The notes: generated by a model from the sequence alone, not told the origin. A stretch of DNA of 6,239 nt from Actinomycetota bacterium (GCA_013821525.1 JACDGR010000214.1:1-6239), one strand, 5' to 3'. Numbered from the stretch's first letter, positions 1-5,985 are shown. Translations and numbers: made by a program.

Positions 1-848
1 ATGGGTGACGCAAGCGCGACGTGAGCGGCCGGAGCGTTCGAGAGGATCTCGACGTCCCGGCCGACGATCTGGCGAACACGTTCGGCGGCGCTCTCGGGCG
101 TGCGATCGGGCGCATACCGGAAGTTCAGCGTGGCCTCCGCGCGCGCCGGGATCACGTTGCTCGCGATCCCGCCGTGCAACTCGGTCACGGAGATCACCTC
201 GCGAAAGACGAGACCTTCGATCTCGACGTCACGCGGCTCCGCCTCGAGCGCGGGCCGCAGGCCCTCGAGCGCCAGCCCGATCGCATTCACCCCGAGCCAC
301 GGCCGTGCCGAGTGCGCCGACCGGCCCTCGAAGACGACTCGCGCGTTCAGGTTGCCGAGGCATCCGAGCTGCAGCGTGTTGTCGGTTGGCTCGAGGCAGA
401 TCACGAGTTTCGCCTCATCGACGATCGCCGTGCGCTCGAACACCTCTGGCAGTGGGTTCTCAGCGGGTCCTAGCTCCTCGCGCGGGAAGAATAAGAGCGC
501 GAGGTCATAGGCCAGCTCGGTCTCGGCCGCCCAGCGGCCGAGCTCGGCGATCACGGCGAGGCCGCCCTTCATGTCGGTGGCGCCGAGGCCGATCACCCAG
601 CCGTCCTCGACCCGGCCCGGGAGGTTCCCCTGGGCGGGAACTGTGTCCGTGTGGGCCGCCAGCAGCACGAGCGGTTTGCCCGTTCGCTTGGCGTAGAGCA
701 GGCTGCCACCGTCAGAGAAGGTTTTCTCGAGCGGGACACACGCCTCCAGGTAGGCATAGACGTGCGCCTCGTCCCTCGACTCGGAAGGGATGTCGACGAG
801 CTCCAGGGTTCGCTGGGCGAGCGCGAGATCGAGGCCGGAAGCGGGCAT
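1..848 (-). CDS. dapE: Succinyl-diaminopimelate desuccinylase, M20 family (partial, C-terminus beyond left edge)
   Basis: Cytoplasmic metallohydrolase that removes succinate from N-succinyl-LL-2,6-diaminopimelate in the lysine/meso-DAP pathway. The minus strand reads open from ATG 848 to the window edge, giving 282 residues; family members are about 350-375, so roughly 70-90 residues including the last His metal ligand are missing. Visible M20 landmarks are AAHTDTVP (His66 metal ligand, Asp68), GLGATDMKGG (Asp92, bridging ligand), PREELGP (Glu124/Glu125, general base and ligand) and CLEPTD (Glu153 ligand). The lid/dimerisation domain carries GCLGN (162-166), SAHSARPWLG (177-186) and HGGIASNVIP (225-234). 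The SAHSARPWLG form resembles actinobacterial DapE more than the E. coli enzyme. It is divergent from hflX with only 11 bp between starts. No Shine-Dalgarno precedes ATG 848; an in-frame GTG at 869-867 is an alternative but would overlap hflX. ArgE/CPG2-type peptidases of the same superfamily are a less likely identity. Confidence 0.9.
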   Translation of the reverse strand, partial: MPASGLDLALAQRTLELVDIPSESRDEAHVYAYLEACVPLEKTFSDGGSLLYAKRTGKPLVLLAAHTDTVPAQGNLPGRVEDGWVIGLGATDMKGGLAVIAELGRWAAETELAYDLALLFFPREELGPAENPLPEVFERTAIVDEAKLVICLEPTDNTLQLGCLGNLNARVVFEGRSAHSARPWLGVNAIGLALEGLRPALEAEPRDVEIEGLVFREVISVTELHGGIASNVIPARAEATLNFRYAPDRTPESAAERVRQIVGRDVEILSNAPAAHVALASP

Positions 849-851
849 AAT
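846..851 (+). promoter_or_regulatory. Putative -10 element of hflX (leaderless start)
   Basis: CATAAT matches the TATAAT consensus at 5 of 6 positions and ends 8 nt before the hflX ATG at 860. Initiation would therefore fall at or next to the A of the start codon. No convincing -35 lies 16-18 bp upstream, and there is no Shine-Dalgarno, which fits a leaderless message. The hexamer overlaps the start codon of the opposing dapE (846-848), so the two genes share this point physically. Confidence 0.45.
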
Positions 852-859
852 CGTCTGCG

Positions 860-2188
860 ATGATTCCACGTTCCCTGGAGCCCGAGCGCGGGTTCGTGCT
901 TGCGGTGCTGTCCCAGGGCGTCGATGCCGACGACGAGCTCGCCGAGATCAACGAGCTGGCCCGCACGGCGGGGGTCGAGCCAGTGGGGTCTGTCGTGCAG
1001 CACCGCGCGCGGCCGGCTCAGCGCACGTACGTCGGGAAGGGCAAGCTCGACGAGCTGAAGGAGCGCTTCAAGGCAGCCGAAGCGGAGAGCCTGCTCGTCG
1101 ACGGCGAGCTCGACCCGTCCCAGCAGCGATTCCTCGAGAACGCGCTGCAGGTGCGCGTCGTCGACCGGACGCAGCTGATCCTCGACATCTTCGCCCAACA
1201 CGCGACGAGCGCGGAAGGAAAGCTGCAGGTCGAGCTTGCGCAACTCGAATACAACCTGCCGCGCATGCGCGGGATGTGGCAGCACCTGGAGCGCCTCGCA
1301 GGCGGCTCGGGTGGCATGGGCGCGGGTGTCGGCACGCGCGGCCCCGGTGAGTCGCAGCTCGAGACGGATCGCCGACTCGCGCGGCGCCGGATCACGCTGC
1401 TGAAGCGGCGGCTGAAGGACGTGGAGAAGCAGCGAGGCACGCGCCGGAAAGAGCGCCAGCAGTCCGAGACGCCGACGATCGCACTCGCGGGCTACACGAA
1501 CGTCGGCAAGTCGACGCTCCTGAACGCGTTGACCGGTGCGGAGGTCTCCGTCGAGAACCAGCTCTTCCACACGCTCGATCCGACCACACGCGGGTTCGAG
1601 CACGACGGGCGCAAGTACTTGCTGACCGACACGGTCGGGTTCATCCGCCGGTTGCCGACGCAACTCGTCGAGGGGTTCGCCTCGACGCTCGAGGAGACGC
1701 TCGTCGCGGATCTGATCCTGCACGTGATCGACGCCGCTGCTTCCGAGGACGAGCAGGATCGTCAGCGCGCTGCGGTCGACGACGTGCTCGCCGAGATCGG
1801 CGCGAACGATGTCGCGATGGATGTGGTGCTGAACAAGATCGACCAGGTCGACCCGCTCGGGCGCCGTCGCCTTGCAAACCGCTTCCCGGGCGCCCCGCAG
1901 GTCTCGGGCCTGACGGGTGAGGGGCTCGAGGAGCTGCGGCTCGAGCTGGCGCACCGGTTCGACGACCGCTGGGAGCGCGTCCGGATGCTGGTGCCCTACG
2001 CCGACGGCGGCAAGCTGAGCGAGCTCTATGCCCTCGGCACGCCGATCGAGGAGCGCGAGGACACACCCGAGGGCGTGCTCTTGATCGCCCGGCTGCCGCG
2101 ACGTGACCTGAGCCGGTTCGCGCCGTTCCTGATCGCCGACTCCGGCTCGGCCGCACAACCGACAACGACCGAGCGGGAGAGCGCGTGA
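860..2188 (+). CDS. hflX: GTPase HflX (ribosome-associated)
   Basis: Translational GTPase of the Obg-HflX superfamily that binds the 50S subunit and splits stalled or stressed 70S ribosomes in the cytoplasm. The protein has 442 residues, normal for the family. The N-terminal HflX domain (about 10-145) contains the YVGKGK segment (57-62) and the DxxLSPSQ-like stretch DGELDPSQQR (81-90). A linker follows with the family signature GTRGPGESQLETDRR (158-172) and a charged helical region (about 170-203). The G domain has G1 GYTNVGKST (211-219), the switch segment LFHTLDPTTR (235-244), G3 DTVG (257-260), G4 NKID (325-328) and a G5-like SGLTGEG (349-355). The C-terminal domain is about 370-425. An in-frame stop at 848-850 rules out a longer product, so ATG 860 is the first possible start. 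It is the lead gene of hflX-dut-NUDIX, with its TGA overlapping the dut start. Confidence 0.96.
   Translation: MIPRSLEPERGFVLAVLSQGVDADDELAEINELARTAGVEPVGSVVQHRARPAQRTYVGKGKLDELKERFKAAEAESLLVDGELDPSQQRFLENALQVRVVDRTQLILDIFAQHATSAEGKLQVELAQLEYNLPRMRGMWQHLERLAGGSGGMGAGVGTRGPGESQLETDRRLARRRITLLKRRLKDVEKQRGTRRKERQQSETPTIALAGYTNVGKSTLLNALTGAEVSVENQLFHTLDPTTRGFEHDGRKYLLTDTVGFIRRLPTQLVEGFASTLEETLVADLILHVIDAAASEDEQDRQRAAVDDVLAEIGANDVAMDVVLNKIDQVDPLGRRRLANRFPGAPQVSGLTGEGLEELRLELAHRFDDRWERVRMLVPYADGGKLSELYALGTPIEEREDTPEGVLLIARLPRRDLSRFAPFLIADSGSAAQPTTTERESA
2175..2180 (+). promoter_or_regulatory. Shine-Dalgarno site of dut
   Basis: GGGAGA lies within the last codons of hflX, 4 nt before the GTG at 2185. 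This supports GTG 2185 as the dut start and reinitiation by ribosomes that finish hflX. Confidence 0.6.
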
Positions 2189-2625
2189 ACCAGGTCGAGC
2201 TGCCGATCCGGCGGCTGCGTCCGGACGCCGTCGTCCCAGAGCGCGCATACGCCGGTGACGCGGGGCTCGATCTCTCCTCTTGTGCCCGGGTCGAGCTCGC
2301 CCCGGGCGAGCGCGCGCTCGTGCCGACAGGCCTCGCGGTTGCGATTCCCGAGGGATACGCCGGCTTCGTGCAGCCGCGCTCGGGTCTCGCGGTCAAGCAC
2401 GGCATCTCGATCGTCAACACGCCCGGGCTGATCGACTCCGGCTATCGCGGGGAGTTGCAGGTCGCGCTCCTGAACACGGACGCACGTGAGCCGTTCACGG
2501 TCGAGCCAGGCATGCGCATCGCGCAGCTCGTCATCGTGCCCCTGCCCGCAGTCGAGCTCGTCGAGGTGGACGAGCTGCCAGACGGCGAGCGCGGCGGCCG
2601 GGGCTTCGGCTCCTCGAGCCGTTGA
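2185..2625 (+). CDS. dut: Deoxyuridine 5'-triphosphate nucleotidohydrolase (dUTPase)
   Basis: Homotrimeric dUTPase that converts dUTP to dUMP and pyrophosphate, limiting uracil incorporation into DNA and supplying dUMP for thymidylate synthesis. At 146 residues it is the standard trimeric length, and all five motifs are visible in order: I AYAGDAGLDL (21-30), II PRSGLA (64-69), III NTPGLIDSGYRGEL (78-91) with catalytic Asp84, IV RIAQLVIVP (111-119), and the P-loop-like motif V RGGRGFGSSS (136-145) at the flexible C-terminus. The start is GTG within a GTGA overlap with the hflX stop, preceded by a good Shine-Dalgarno, so translation is probably coupled. Its own TGA overlaps the TTG start of the NUDIX gene in the same way. 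A dCTP deaminase is excluded by motifs III and V. Confidence 0.97.
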   Translation: MNQVELPIRRLRPDAVVPERAYAGDAGLDLSSCARVELAPGERALVPTGLAVAIPEGYAGFVQPRSGLAVKHGISIVNTPGLIDSGYRGELQVALLNTDAREPFTVEPGMRIAQLVIVPLPAVELVEVDELPDGERGGRGFGSSSR

Positions 2626-3080
2626 GCGGCGAGCCGCGCATCCGCGTCTCGGCCATCTTGCAATGGCAGGGGCGGTTCCTGCTCTGCCGCCAGGAGAAGC
2701 CCGGCCAGGAGTACTGGCTGCTGCCCGGCGGTGGCGTCGACGGCGGCGAGTCGTTGATCGAGGCGCTGCGACGCGAGCTACGAGAGGAGCTCGGGGTCGA
2801 GGCCGACGTCCAGTTCGAGGGGCCGGTGGCGCTCGTCGATTCGATTGCTCCGAAGACGACGCTCTCGCGCAAGCACGTGGTGCACGTGATCTTCGCCGCC
2901 GATCTCTCGCACCGCTCGCTCAGCGACGTCGAGACGAAGGATGCTGCCATCAAGGGAGCGCGGCTCTTCTCGACCGACGAGCTCGAGGATGTCGTGCTCC
3001 ATCCCCCGATCAAGCGCTTTCTCTCCCGCTGGCAGCCGGGTGACCCCGCGGTCTACCTCGGCGCACTCTGGGCGCGCTAA
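2622..3080 (+). CDS. NUDIX hydrolase of unknown substrate
   Basis: A 152-residue single-domain NUDIX protein that hydrolyses a nucleoside diphosphate linked to another moiety, probably in the cytoplasm. The NUDIX box is complete, GX5EX7REUXEEXGU, at residues 37-59: Gly37, Glu43, Arg51-Glu52, metal-binding Glu55-Glu56, Gly58. It is preceded by the strand YWLLPGGG (31-38). The start is TTG 2622 inside a TTGA overlap with the dut stop. No Shine-Dalgarno is visible, so expression probably depends on coupling, and no better in-frame start lies before the conserved RVSAIL strand. Downstream of dut, a house-cleaning role on oxidised or non-canonical nucleotides is attractive, but ADP-ribose or another sugar-nucleotide is equally possible from sequence. 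The TAA stop overlaps the stop of the convergent gatD. Confidence 0.88.
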   Translation: MSGEPRIRVSAILQWQGRFLLCRQEKPGQEYWLLPGGGVDGGESLIEALRRELREELGVEADVQFEGPVALVDSIAPKTTLSRKHVVHVIFAADLSHRSLSDVETKDAAIKGARLFSTDELEDVVLHPPIKRFLSRWQPGDPAVYLGALWAR

Positions 3081-3814
3081 TACCTGCCGCCGCGCGCCCG
3101 CGCGCGGCCCGCTGAAATCTCGTGCGCCTGCCGTTCAAGCTCATCGACGAGTGGAGTCAGCTCGGGGTCACCGCCTGCGTGCGTGAGCGCGTCCGAGAGC
3201 ACGCGGTCGGCGAACCAGGGATTTCGCGGTAGCAGCGGACCGTGCAAGTACGTGCCGAAGACCTTGCGGTAGCGACAGCCTTCGAAGCCGGACTCGCCGT
3301 CGTTCCCGAAGCCGTCGACGACTCGGCCGAGGGGCTCCGCACCGTCACCGAGCAGGGTGCGCCCGGCGTGGTTCTCGAAGCCCGCAAGCGTTTCACCGGC
3401 CCACGCACAGTCGAGGAGGACGTCGCCGATCATCCGTCTCGGGCCGGCGATCGTGTGCAGTGGCAGGATGCCGATCCCCAGTAGCTCTTGCCCGGCGACG
3501 TCGCGATAGGAGTGGCCGAGCAGCTGGTAACCACCGCAGACCGCGAGAAACGCGGCGTCGTCCTCGACGGCGTCGCGCAGCGCGTCCTGCTTCGTCACGA
3601 GGTCGTGCGCGACGAGCGCCTGCTCTCGGTCCTGGCCGCCACCGATGTAGAAGAGGTCGATCTCGCCCGCCGGGACCGGGTCGTGCATGCCGATTGCCTG
3701 CACCGACAGCTCGTGGCCGCGTGCACGGGCTCGCGCCTGGAGCACCGCGATGTTTCCGCGATCCGCGTAGATGTTGAGGTAATCCGGATAGAGGTGGCCG
3801 ACGCGGACGTTCAC
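3077..3814 (-). CDS. gatD: Lipid II isoglutaminyl synthase, glutamine amidotransferase subunit GatD
   Basis: Glutaminase subunit of the MurT-GatD complex. It releases ammonia from glutamine for MurT, which amidates the alpha-carboxyl of D-glutamate in the lipid II stem peptide at the inner face of the membrane. The 245 residues match the family size and form a CobB/CobQ-type class I amidotransferase domain. Landmarks are YPDYLNIYADRGN (9-21), GGGQDREQ (58-65), the nucleophile elbow AVCGGYQLLG with Cys93, NHAGR (148-152) and GTYLHGPLL with catalytic His191. The third triad residue is supplied by MurT in characterised complexes. GTG 3814 overlaps the murT TGA as GTGA and has a strong Shine-Dalgarno. 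The last residues are Arg/Ala/Gly-rich. The TAG stop overlaps the TAA of the convergent NUDIX gene. Cobyric acid synthase is excluded by length and by the murT partner. Confidence 0.95.
   Translation of the reverse strand: MNVRVGHLYPDYLNIYADRGNIAVLQARARARGHELSVQAIGMHDPVPAGEIDLFYIGGGQDREQALVAHDLVTKQDALRDAVEDDAAFLAVCGGYQLLGHSYRDVAGQELLGIGILPLHTIAGPRRMIGDVLLDCAWAGETLAGFENHAGRTLLGDGAEPLGRVVDGFGNDGESGFEGCRYRKVFGTYLHGPLLPRNPWFADRVLSDALTHAGGDPELTPLVDELERQAHEISAGRARARGGRY
3089..3108. repeat. GC-rich inverted repeat just past the NUDIX stop
   Basis: GCCGCGCGC and its exact complement GCGCGCGGC form a 9-bp perfect stem around a 2-nt CC centre (8 bp with 4 nt looped out is more realistic). It starts 9 nt after the NUDIX stop, where a terminator for the plus-strand operon would sit. 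However, there is no following T-run, and the same bases encode the Arg/Ala-rich tail of GatD on the other strand. It could therefore be coding-driven low complexity or a U-less terminator. Confidence 0.3.
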
Positions 3815-5184
3815 GATGCTGCCTCCCAGTAGTTCGCGATGTGGCCGCGCGACGCAACGATGCGACGCAGCGCGAGCATCGCGGTGTACGTCGGAAGGAC
3901 CGTCAGCTCACCACCTGCCGGCGTCAGCTCCAGCCCACGGTCGAGTGCCCCCTCGAGCTCGGGGATCACTTCGATGCGGTCGCGGTCCAGCCCGCCGTAG
4001 GCGAAGCGCAGAGCCAGCTCGGCGGCGCGACTGCCCGTTGCGACGAGCGTGTCGAGGCCCGCGAGCAGTGGCTCGAAGTCGACGTCCCAGATCCATGAGA
4101 CGTCACGACCGTCGGCGATCGCGTCGTTCAGCGCGATCACGGCGACGGTCGGCGTCGAGCCCTCGACGATCGTGCGCACCGCCTCGTTGGCGCCTGCCGG
4201 GTTCTTGATGAGAAGCATCAGCAGGCCGCGGTTTTCGATCGTGATCCGCTCGAACCGGCCAAACGCCGCGGCGAAGCGTCCGAGTCCAGAGACGATGTCG
4301 TCGAGCGGCGAGCCGAGGCTCAGCGCGAGCGCTGCGGCGCCGAGCGCGTTGTAGACGTTGTAGAGCCCTGGGAGCGGCAACGCGATGCGAGTCGTGCCCT
4401 CCGGTGCCTCGAGCGTGAACGCCGAGCCTGCCAGGCCGTGCAACTCGACGTCGCGCGCGACGGTGTCGAGGTGCGGCCGAGCGTGCCCACAGTTCGGGCA
4501 GCGGTAGTCCCCGAGGTGGCCGACATAGGCAGCGACGTAGTCGTACGGCGTGCCGCAGCGCAGGCAGTACTTCGAGTCAGCGGCATGCTGAAGCGCCGGA
4601 CGGGCGTGGCGCGGATCGTCGAGCCCGAAGATGCGCCCACTGCCATGTCCACGAGCGAGGTCCCCGACCTGGGGATCGTCGCCGTTCACGACGAGCTCGG
4701 TGTGGGGGAGGCTCGCAACCGCATCCCGCCAGCGGGCAGCGACGATCTCGAGCTCGCCATAGCGGTCGAGCTGGTCGCGAAAGAGATTTCCGAGCAAGAT
4801 CGCCTTTGGCTGGACGCGCCGCGCGACCTCTGACAGCGCAGCCTCGTCGACCTCGAACAGCCCGAGTTCCGCGCCGCGCGCGCGGAGCAGGGTGGAGGCG
4901 ACACCGGAGACGAGGTTCGCGCCCGAGTCGTTGTGCGCGATCCGCACGCGACCCCGCAGGATCTCGGCGACCATTGCGCTCGTCGTCGTCTTGCCGTTCG
5001 TCGCCGAGATGAGGGCCGAGCCCTGGGGGAGTTGTCGCGCCAGCCGGTCGATCGCACCCGGGTCGAGCTTCCAGAGGAGCTTCCCCGGGAGCGTCGTCCC
5101 TCCGCCGCGGCCGGCGACACGTGACAGAGCGCCTGCTGCCCGCGCTGCGGCGGCTTCGAGTGCAAGTGGGATCTGCGGGCGCAT
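3811..5184 (-). CDS. murT: Lipid II isoglutaminyl synthase, Mur-ligase-like subunit MurT
   Basis: ATP-dependent synthetase subunit that activates the D-Glu alpha-carboxyl of lipid II and amidates it with ammonia from GatD; amidation affects cross-linking and lysozyme resistance in characterised bacteria. The 457 residues contain, in order: an N-terminal segment with GRGGGTTLPG (about 25-34); the Mur ligase ATP-binding loop ATNGKTT (61-67); HNDSGANL (84-91); a family-specific Cys4 zinc ribbon with Cys207/Cys210 and Cys229/Cys232; the LPGLYNVYNALGAA segment (about 271-284); and the C-terminal DUF1727 domain with RFERI, IKNPAGANE (about 326-334) and NDAIADGRDVSWIWD (353-367). The last motif holds the Asp cluster thought to complete the GatD triad. 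ATG 5184 is preferred because MurT proteins start just before this basic/Ala-rich helix. An upstream in-frame ATG at 5268 would add 28 non-conserved residues through the promoter region. Confidence 0.94.
   Translation of the reverse strand: MRPQIPLALEAAAARAAGALSRVAGRGGGTTLPGKLLWKLDPGAIDRLARQLPQGSALISATNGKTTTSAMVAEILRGRVRIAHNDSGANLVSGVASTLLRARGAELGLFEVDEAALSEVARRVQPKAILLGNLFRDQLDRYGELEIVAARWRDAVASLPHTELVVNGDDPQVGDLARGHGSGRIFGLDDPRHARPALQHAADSKYCLRCGTPYDYVAAYVGHLGDYRCPNCGHARPHLDTVARDVELHGLAGSAFTLEAPEGTTRIALPLPGLYNVYNALGAAALALSLGSPLDDIVSGLGRFAAAFGRFERITIENRGLLMLLIKNPAGANEAVRTIVEGSTPTVAVIALNDAIADGRDVSWIWDVDFEPLLAGLDTLVATGSRAAELALRFAYGGLDRDRIEVIPELEGALDRGLELTPAGGELTVLPTYTAMLALRRIVASRGHIANYWEAAS
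3822..3827 (-). promoter_or_regulatory. Shine-Dalgarno site of gatD
   Basis: On the minus strand GGGAGG sits 7 nt before the GTG start at 3814, inside the 3' end of murT. It settles GTG as the gatD start and helps keep the two subunits in balanced amounts. Confidence 0.7.
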
Positions 5185-5190
5185 CTGGAG

Positions 5191-5196
5191 ACCGTA
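5191..5196 (-). promoter_or_regulatory. Putative -10 element of murT-gatD (leaderless start)
   Basis: On the minus strand TACGGT fits the actinobacterial TANNNT -10 pattern and is followed by exactly 6 nt and then the murT ATG at 5184, placing initiation on the start codon. No Shine-Dalgarno and no clear -35 are visible. It is a weak motif on its own but has the same geometry as at hflX and at the repeat-protein gene. Confidence 0.35.
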
Positions 5197-5249
5197 GCTA
5201 GGCGCCTCAGACCGCCTGGAGGCACCCGGCGGGCCGACCGACGGTGAGA

Positions 5250-5290
5250 TTCTAGCATGCTCTTGCATTTCTTCTAGTGTGCTCTACCAT
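5250..5290 (+). repeat. Pair of 19-bp direct repeats, candidate operator
   Basis: Two copies of TTCTAG-N2-TGCTCT-N2-CAT lie at 5250-5268 and 5272-5290. They are identical at 15 of 19 positions, with the differences confined to the two N2 gaps. The period is exactly 22 bp, close to two helical turns, so both would present the same DNA face. Copy 1 contains the -35-like hexamer and copy 2 ends with the -10-like hexamer of the downstream gene. A bound protein would therefore occlude RNA polymerase. No third copy is visible 22 bp to either side. The stretch is much more AT-rich than the surrounding DNA. Copy 1 also contains the 8-bp palindrome AGCATGCT (5254-5261), not preserved in copy 2. Confidence 0.6.
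5263..5290 (+). promoter_or_regulatory. Putative promoter of the HNH_repeat protein gene
   Basis: A -35-like TTGCAT (5263-5268; TTG matches consensus) and a -10-like TACCAT (5285-5290; fits TANNNT) are separated by 16 bp. The -10 ends 7 nt before ATG 5298, and no Shine-Dalgarno exists, so a leaderless transcript is the simplest reading. Both hexamers lie inside the direct repeats. Confidence 0.5.
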
Positions 5291-5297
5291 AGTTGGT

Positions 5298-5978
5298 ATG
5301 GCGCGCAAGCCGTATCGCGCCGTCGCCGGGATCGACCCGGAGGCGCTCGCTGCCTTCCAGGCGGGCATCCGCCGTCGCTACACCGACGAGCAGATCCTCG
5401 ACGAGCTCCGCGGATCGGCCGAGCGGCTCGGACGCTCGCCGACGATGAAGGAGTTCGCCGCGGACCCGGCAGCGCACGTGCATCCGCAGACCGTGATCGA
5501 CCACTTCGGGACGTGGAACGCGGCCAAGCGTGCGGCGGGGCTGATGCCACGGCGATTTGCGACCCGCGCAGAGCTCGTCGCCCAGCTACGCGGCCTCGGG
5601 GACGAGCTCGGTCGCACTCCGACCGCTGAGGACATCCGCGCCCGGCGCGGGCTGATGCCGTCCACCTCGCTCCTCTGGCACACCTTCGGATCGCTTGCAA
5701 CCGCATTGCGCGAGGCCGGTTTCGACGTCGCGGTGGGGGAGGAGCGGCTCGAGCGCGCAATCGCCCAGGGCTGCGCCCTCGCCCAGGGACTCGGGCGGTT
5801 ACCGCGGTTTGGTGACTGGCAGAGCGCCCGTCGCTCGGACGCGTCGCTGCTGACCGAGTGGCAGGTCTATCGCATGTTCGAGGCGCGCCGGGGCGCGTGG
5901 GCGACCTTTCAGTTCCTGATCCGCGAGCGCCTCGCCGAGGACGGCGTCCTTGTCGGCTCCGACGGGACGATTCTCTAG
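5298..5978 (+). CDS. Stand-alone homing-endonuclease-associated repeat (HNH_repeat-like) protein
   Basis: A 226-residue, probably cytoplasmic protein made of about three tandem helical repeats of 50-60 residues. Repeat 1 (about 30-82) has LGRSPTMKEF and ends FGTWNAAKRAAGL. Repeat 2 (about 90-142) has LGRTPTAEDI and ends FGSLATALREAGF. Repeat 3 (about 148-212) is degenerate but keeps LGRLPRFGDW and a final aromatic helix RRGAWATFQFLI. The 'LGRxPT...FGSWxxALxAAGL' pattern is that of the homing endonuclease associated repeat family, thought to bind DNA beside HNH or LAGLIDADG nucleases. No HNH, LAGLIDADG or GIY-YIG motif, signal peptide or membrane segment is visible, so a DNA-binding regulator is more likely than a nuclease (inference). 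ATG 5298 is chosen because it sits just after the -10; an ATG at 5277 lies inside the second direct repeat. It ends 7 bp from the convergent gene at its right. Confidence 0.75.
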   Translation: MARKPYRAVAGIDPEALAAFQAGIRRRYTDEQILDELRGSAERLGRSPTMKEFAADPAAHVHPQTVIDHFGTWNAAKRAAGLMPRRFATRAELVAQLRGLGDELGRTPTAEDIRARRGLMPSTSLLWHTFGSLATALREAGFDVAVGEERLERAIAQGCALAQGLGRLPRFGDWQSARRSDASLLTEWQVYRMFEARRGAWATFQFLIRERLAEDGVLVGSDGTIL

Positions 5979-5985
5979 AGATGGC

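Noticed and set aside
5..850. 281-codon plus-strand frame at the left end
   Set aside because: It is antisense to dapE, and its Arg/Ala/Pro/Ser-rich low-complexity product is typical of a shadow frame. The dapE frame shows the full set of M20 motifs.
593..2248. 551-codon open frame on the minus strand opposite hflX
   Set aside because: It lies antisense to a complete, motif-rich hflX. Its Arg/Leu/Asp-rich translation has no domain, and long antisense frames are expected at high GC third-position bias.
1641..2420. 259-codon minus-strand frame across the hflX-dut junction
   Set aside because: It spans two real genes on the opposite strand and translates to Arg/Ser/Ala low complexity.
3077..3814. 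Reading gatD as cobyric acid synthase or a cobalamin gene
   Set aside because: The protein is far too short for CobQ, lacks its N-terminal synthetase domain, and is translationally coupled to murT.
5254..5261. AGCATGCT palindrome considered as the main operator
   Set aside because: It is not preserved in the second direct repeat (AGTGTGCT there), so the direct repeat explains the pattern better.
5284..5760. 158-codon minus-strand frame opposite the HNH_repeat gene
   Set aside because: Extreme Arg/Ala/Pro content and antisense to a protein with a recognisable repeat pattern.
5298..5978. Idea that this gene is an active homing endonuclease or part of a mobile intron
   Set aside because: No HNH, LAGLIDADG or GIY-YIG motif is visible, and no interrupted host gene or flanking repeats surround it.
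5972..5981. Palindrome TCTCTAGAGA over the stop of the HNH_repeat gene, considered as a bidirectional terminator
   Set aside because: The 5-bp half-arms leave no loop and there is no T-run, so it is probably chance.
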